From assembly GCA_026461505.1 (NCBI GenBank), contig JAPJMW010000020.1, forward strand, positions 1 to 46,053: a stretch of 46,053 bases of DNA, read 5' to 3'. Numbering within the stretch: the stretch's first letter is position 1; every line of letters begins with the position of its first letter. The translations under genes and the position numbers were made by a program. Source of the stretch: Beijerinckiaceae bacterium (GTDB lineage Bacteria > Pseudomonadota > Alphaproteobacteria > Rhizobiales > Beijerinckiaceae). Below the pieces are notes generated by a model. That model searched no databases, was not told the DNA's origin, and was given only the letters and a program-made list of their open reading frames with translations. Positions 44,439 through 46,053 of the stretch are shown piece by piece.

Positions 44439-45640
44439 AGTTTCGTTTGTCTTCCCTACTAACCCTGATCGTTTTGATTGCTGTCATTGGAGGGATCGGG
44501 TGGTTTGTAATGGCTCCGCCGACACAGCCGCCCTCTGCTTCAAGACGAAGCGGAGCCGATGACGGCCCTGTTCCCGTGCTTGCCATCAAAGCCGAGCGAC
44601 GCGATATGCCGATTGATATCGACAGCATCGGGACGGTGCAGGCGTTTAACACCGTAACCGTACGCAGCGAAGTCGACGGACGATTGATCGAATTGAGCTT
44701 TCGCGATGGGCAGGATGTAAAGGCCGGCGATATATTGGCCAAGATTGATCCGACGATCTATCAAGCCCAATATGATCAGACGCTTGCCAAGAAAGCGCAA
44801 GACGAAGCCATTCTTGCCAATGCGCAGCGTGATTTGGAACGCTATTTGAATTTAGCCAAAACCGAATATGCGCCGCAGCAACAGGCCGATACGCAGCGCT
44901 CAACCGTTGCGCAAATCAGCGCGCAGCTTGCCGCAGATCAAGCCGCGATCGATAATGCCAAAGCCTATCTCGAACGCACCACCATTCGCGCACCGATTGA
45001 TGGGCGCACGGGTATTCGTCTGGTCGATAAGGGCAATCTTGTCCATGCGTCCGATCAAACAGGGCTCGTTGGAATTGCGCAGGTCATGCCGATATCGGTG
45101 ATCATTACCTTGCCACAACAACATTTGCCCGCGATCAACCGCGCTTTGGTACGCGGCAAAGTATTGGTTGATGCGCGCGATGGCGAGTTAGGCACTGTGA
45201 TTGATCACGGCACCGTCGAAGTTGTCGATAATCTCGTCGATCAAACAACCGGAACCATTAAGCTGAAAGCGGCCTTTCCTAACACAGGCTTAGCGCTTTG
45301 GCCGGGGCAATTTGTCAATATCACCTTGCATGTCGGCATCTTGAAAGATGCAATGATGGTACCCACAACCGCCGTACAACGCGGACCATCGGGCGCTTTT
45401 GTTTATGTGGTCGATGAGCAATCAAAAGTCGCCGTCCGCGCGGTAACGACGGCGCGGCAAACCGAAAGCGATACGGCGATTGCGAACGGACTTGAAGCGG
45501 GTGAAACGGTTGTGACCAGCGGGTTTAACCGCCTTTCCGATGGCGTAACCGTGCGCGTGGATGCCGCGACGATTGTTCCTACAGCGCCAGCGAAACAACA
45601 AGGCAAAGGCAAAAAGCCCGCAGCCGGGACGACGCCATGA
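44435..45640 (+). CDS. Efflux RND transporter periplasmic adaptor (MdtA-like)
   Basis: Membrane-fusion protein of 401 residues with an N-terminal membrane helix (LLTLIVLIAVIGGIGW), lipoyl halves (GTVQAFNTVTVRSEVDGRL and IRAPIDGRTGIRLVDKGNLV), an alpha-hairpin between them (about 105-165), and a barrel plus C-terminal domain. The PQQHLPAINRAL and VVDNLVDQTTGTIKLKAAFPN segments are typical of the MdtA branch. It ends in a Lys/Gly-rich tail and is 10 bp from the pump gene. Confidence 0.93.
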   Translation: MKFRLSSLLTLIVLIAVIGGIGWFVMAPPTQPPSASRRSGADDGPVPVLAIKAERRDMPIDIDSIGTVQAFNTVTVRSEVDGRLIELSFRDGQDVKAGDILAKIDPTIYQAQYDQTLAKKAQDEAILANAQRDLERYLNLAKTEYAPQQQADTQRSTVAQISAQLAADQAAIDNAKAYLERTTIRAPIDGRTGIRLVDKGNLVHASDQTGLVGIAQVMPISVIITLPQQHLPAINRALVRGKVLVDARDGELGTVIDHGTVEVVDNLVDQTTGTIKLKAAFPNTGLALWPGQFVNITLHVGILKDAMMVPTTAVQRGPSGAFVYVVDEQSKVAVRAVTTARQTESDTAIANGLEAGETVVTSGFNRLSDGVTVRVDAATIVPTAPAKQQGKGKKPAAGTTP

Positions 45641-45650
45641 CGGGTGAGCG

Positions 45651-46053
45651 ATGAGCGTCTCCTCTCCTTTTATTCGAAGGCCGGTTGCGACATCTTTATT
45701 GGCGGTAGCTTTGGCGCTTTGCGGATGGCTCGGCTATCGCGGGCTGCCGATTGCGGCTCTACCGCAAATCGAATTTCCGACGATTGAAATCATCACGCAA
45801 TATCCGGGCGCCAATCCCGATACGATGGCGGCGTTGATTACGGCGCCGCTTGAGCGACAATTCGGACAGACGCCATCTCTTTCCGGCATGTCCTCGCAAA
45901 GCTCATTCGGCATGAGCCGGATCACGCTGCAATTTGATTTAGGCCGCGATATTGATGCCGCCGCCCAAGACGTGCAATCGGCGATTAATGCGGCAGCGGC
46001 GAGCCTGCCTAAAAGCCTGCCCTATCCGCCTGTCTATTCGAAGATCAATCCGG
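45651..46053 (+). CDS. Efflux RND transporter permease, MdtB/MdtC-like (3' truncated)
   Basis: The first 134 residues of an RND pump. [18 protein letters not shown] is followed by the first transmembrane helix ([14 protein letters not shown]) and the porter start ([57 protein letters not shown]). The window ends inside the gene. The MdtB/C-type start ([10 protein letters not shown]) matches the MdtA-like adaptor. ATG is 10 bp after the adaptor stop, with a GGTGAG-like site close by. Confidence 0.88.
   Translation, partial: MSVSSPFIRRPVATSLLAVALALCGWLGYRGLPIAALPQIEFPTIEIITQYPGANPDTMAALITAPLERQFGQTPSLSGMSSQSSFGMSRITLQFDLGRDIDAAAQDVQSAINAAAASLPKSLPYPPVYSKINP

Noticed and set aside
1..46053. CRISPR arrays, insertion sequences, tRNA or rRNA genes
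   Set aside because: No regularly spaced repeats, transposase motifs, cloverleaf or rRNA segments were found on either strand.

Overview
The window looks like chromosomal DNA of a free-living, metabolically versatile alphaproteobacterium, most likely a Hyphomicrobiales (Rhizobiales)-type organism. This is inferred from family resemblance: a Caulobacter-type D-xylonate dehydratase, a DUF3775 protein, a class I PHA synthase beside an LTxxQ protein and a triple-BON protein, GcvT/FAD demethylase-like oxidoreductases and a NodT-type efflux outer-membrane protein. No rRNA, tRNA, CRISPR array, insertion sequence or prophage gene was seen. Genes are tightly packed, and the first and last genes are cut by the window edges.

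Layout. (1) 1-7.4 kb: sugar-acid catabolism. A 2-hydroxyacid dehydrogenase fragment is followed by a minus-strand run (xylonate-type dehydratase, GNAT, DHRS6-like SDR, DenD-like dehydrogenase), a divergent class I aminotransferase and a KDPG/KHG-type aldolase. (2) 7.5-12.4 kb: a tetR-adaptor-RND efflux operon with a palindromic TetR-type operator upstream. (3) 12.5-17.6 kb: a CBS-containing site-2 protease overlapping an SDR gene tail-to-tail, a class III aminotransferase, a BenE transporter and a DUF3775 protein. (4) 17.8-20.8 kb: an envelope/stress and storage block with a Spy/LTxxQ protein translationally coupled to PHA synthase, then a triple-BON gene split by a frameshift. (5) 20.8-25.7 kb: a second carbohydrate block with a fuconolactonase-like amidohydrolase diverging from deoC, a two-domain ALDH16-type dehydrogenase and a FucU-type mutarotase. 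(6) 25.7-32.8 kb: single genes (polysaccharide deacetylase, GT39-type membrane protein, amidase, histidine phosphatase, DHA2 MFS exporter, NAD epimerase).

(7) 32.9-35.1 kb: an acyl-CoA dehydrogenase and an aminoglycoside-phosphotransferase-like kinase joined by a TAATG overlap, the two-gene equivalent of mammalian ACAD10/ACAD11 and similar to the LvaA/LvaC pair of levulinate catabolism. (8) 35.2-36 kb: a vapBC toxin-antitoxin module with a recognisable promoter and operator. (9) 36-40.5 kb: a DUF4432 epimerase-like protein, a GcvT-family FAD oxidoreductase and prolyl aminopeptidase. (10) 40.8-42.65 kb: an unusual trio of a cysteine-cluster protein, an ATE/GNAT-fold transferase-like protein and a small SET-domain protein. 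This is the best candidate for an undescribed protein-modification system. (11) 42.9 kb to the end: a second tripartite efflux operon (NodT outer-membrane lipoprotein, adaptor, truncated RND pump).

The main points for a second look are the cysteine-cluster/ATE-like/SET trio, the BON-gene frameshift on an A-run just before UAA, the ALDH16-DERA-FucU cluster, the ACAD/kinase pair with its hairpin over the ribosome binding site, and a terminator-like hairpin inside the overlapping 3' ends of the site-2 protease and SDR genes. All functional statements come from reading motifs and remembered families; no database search was run.
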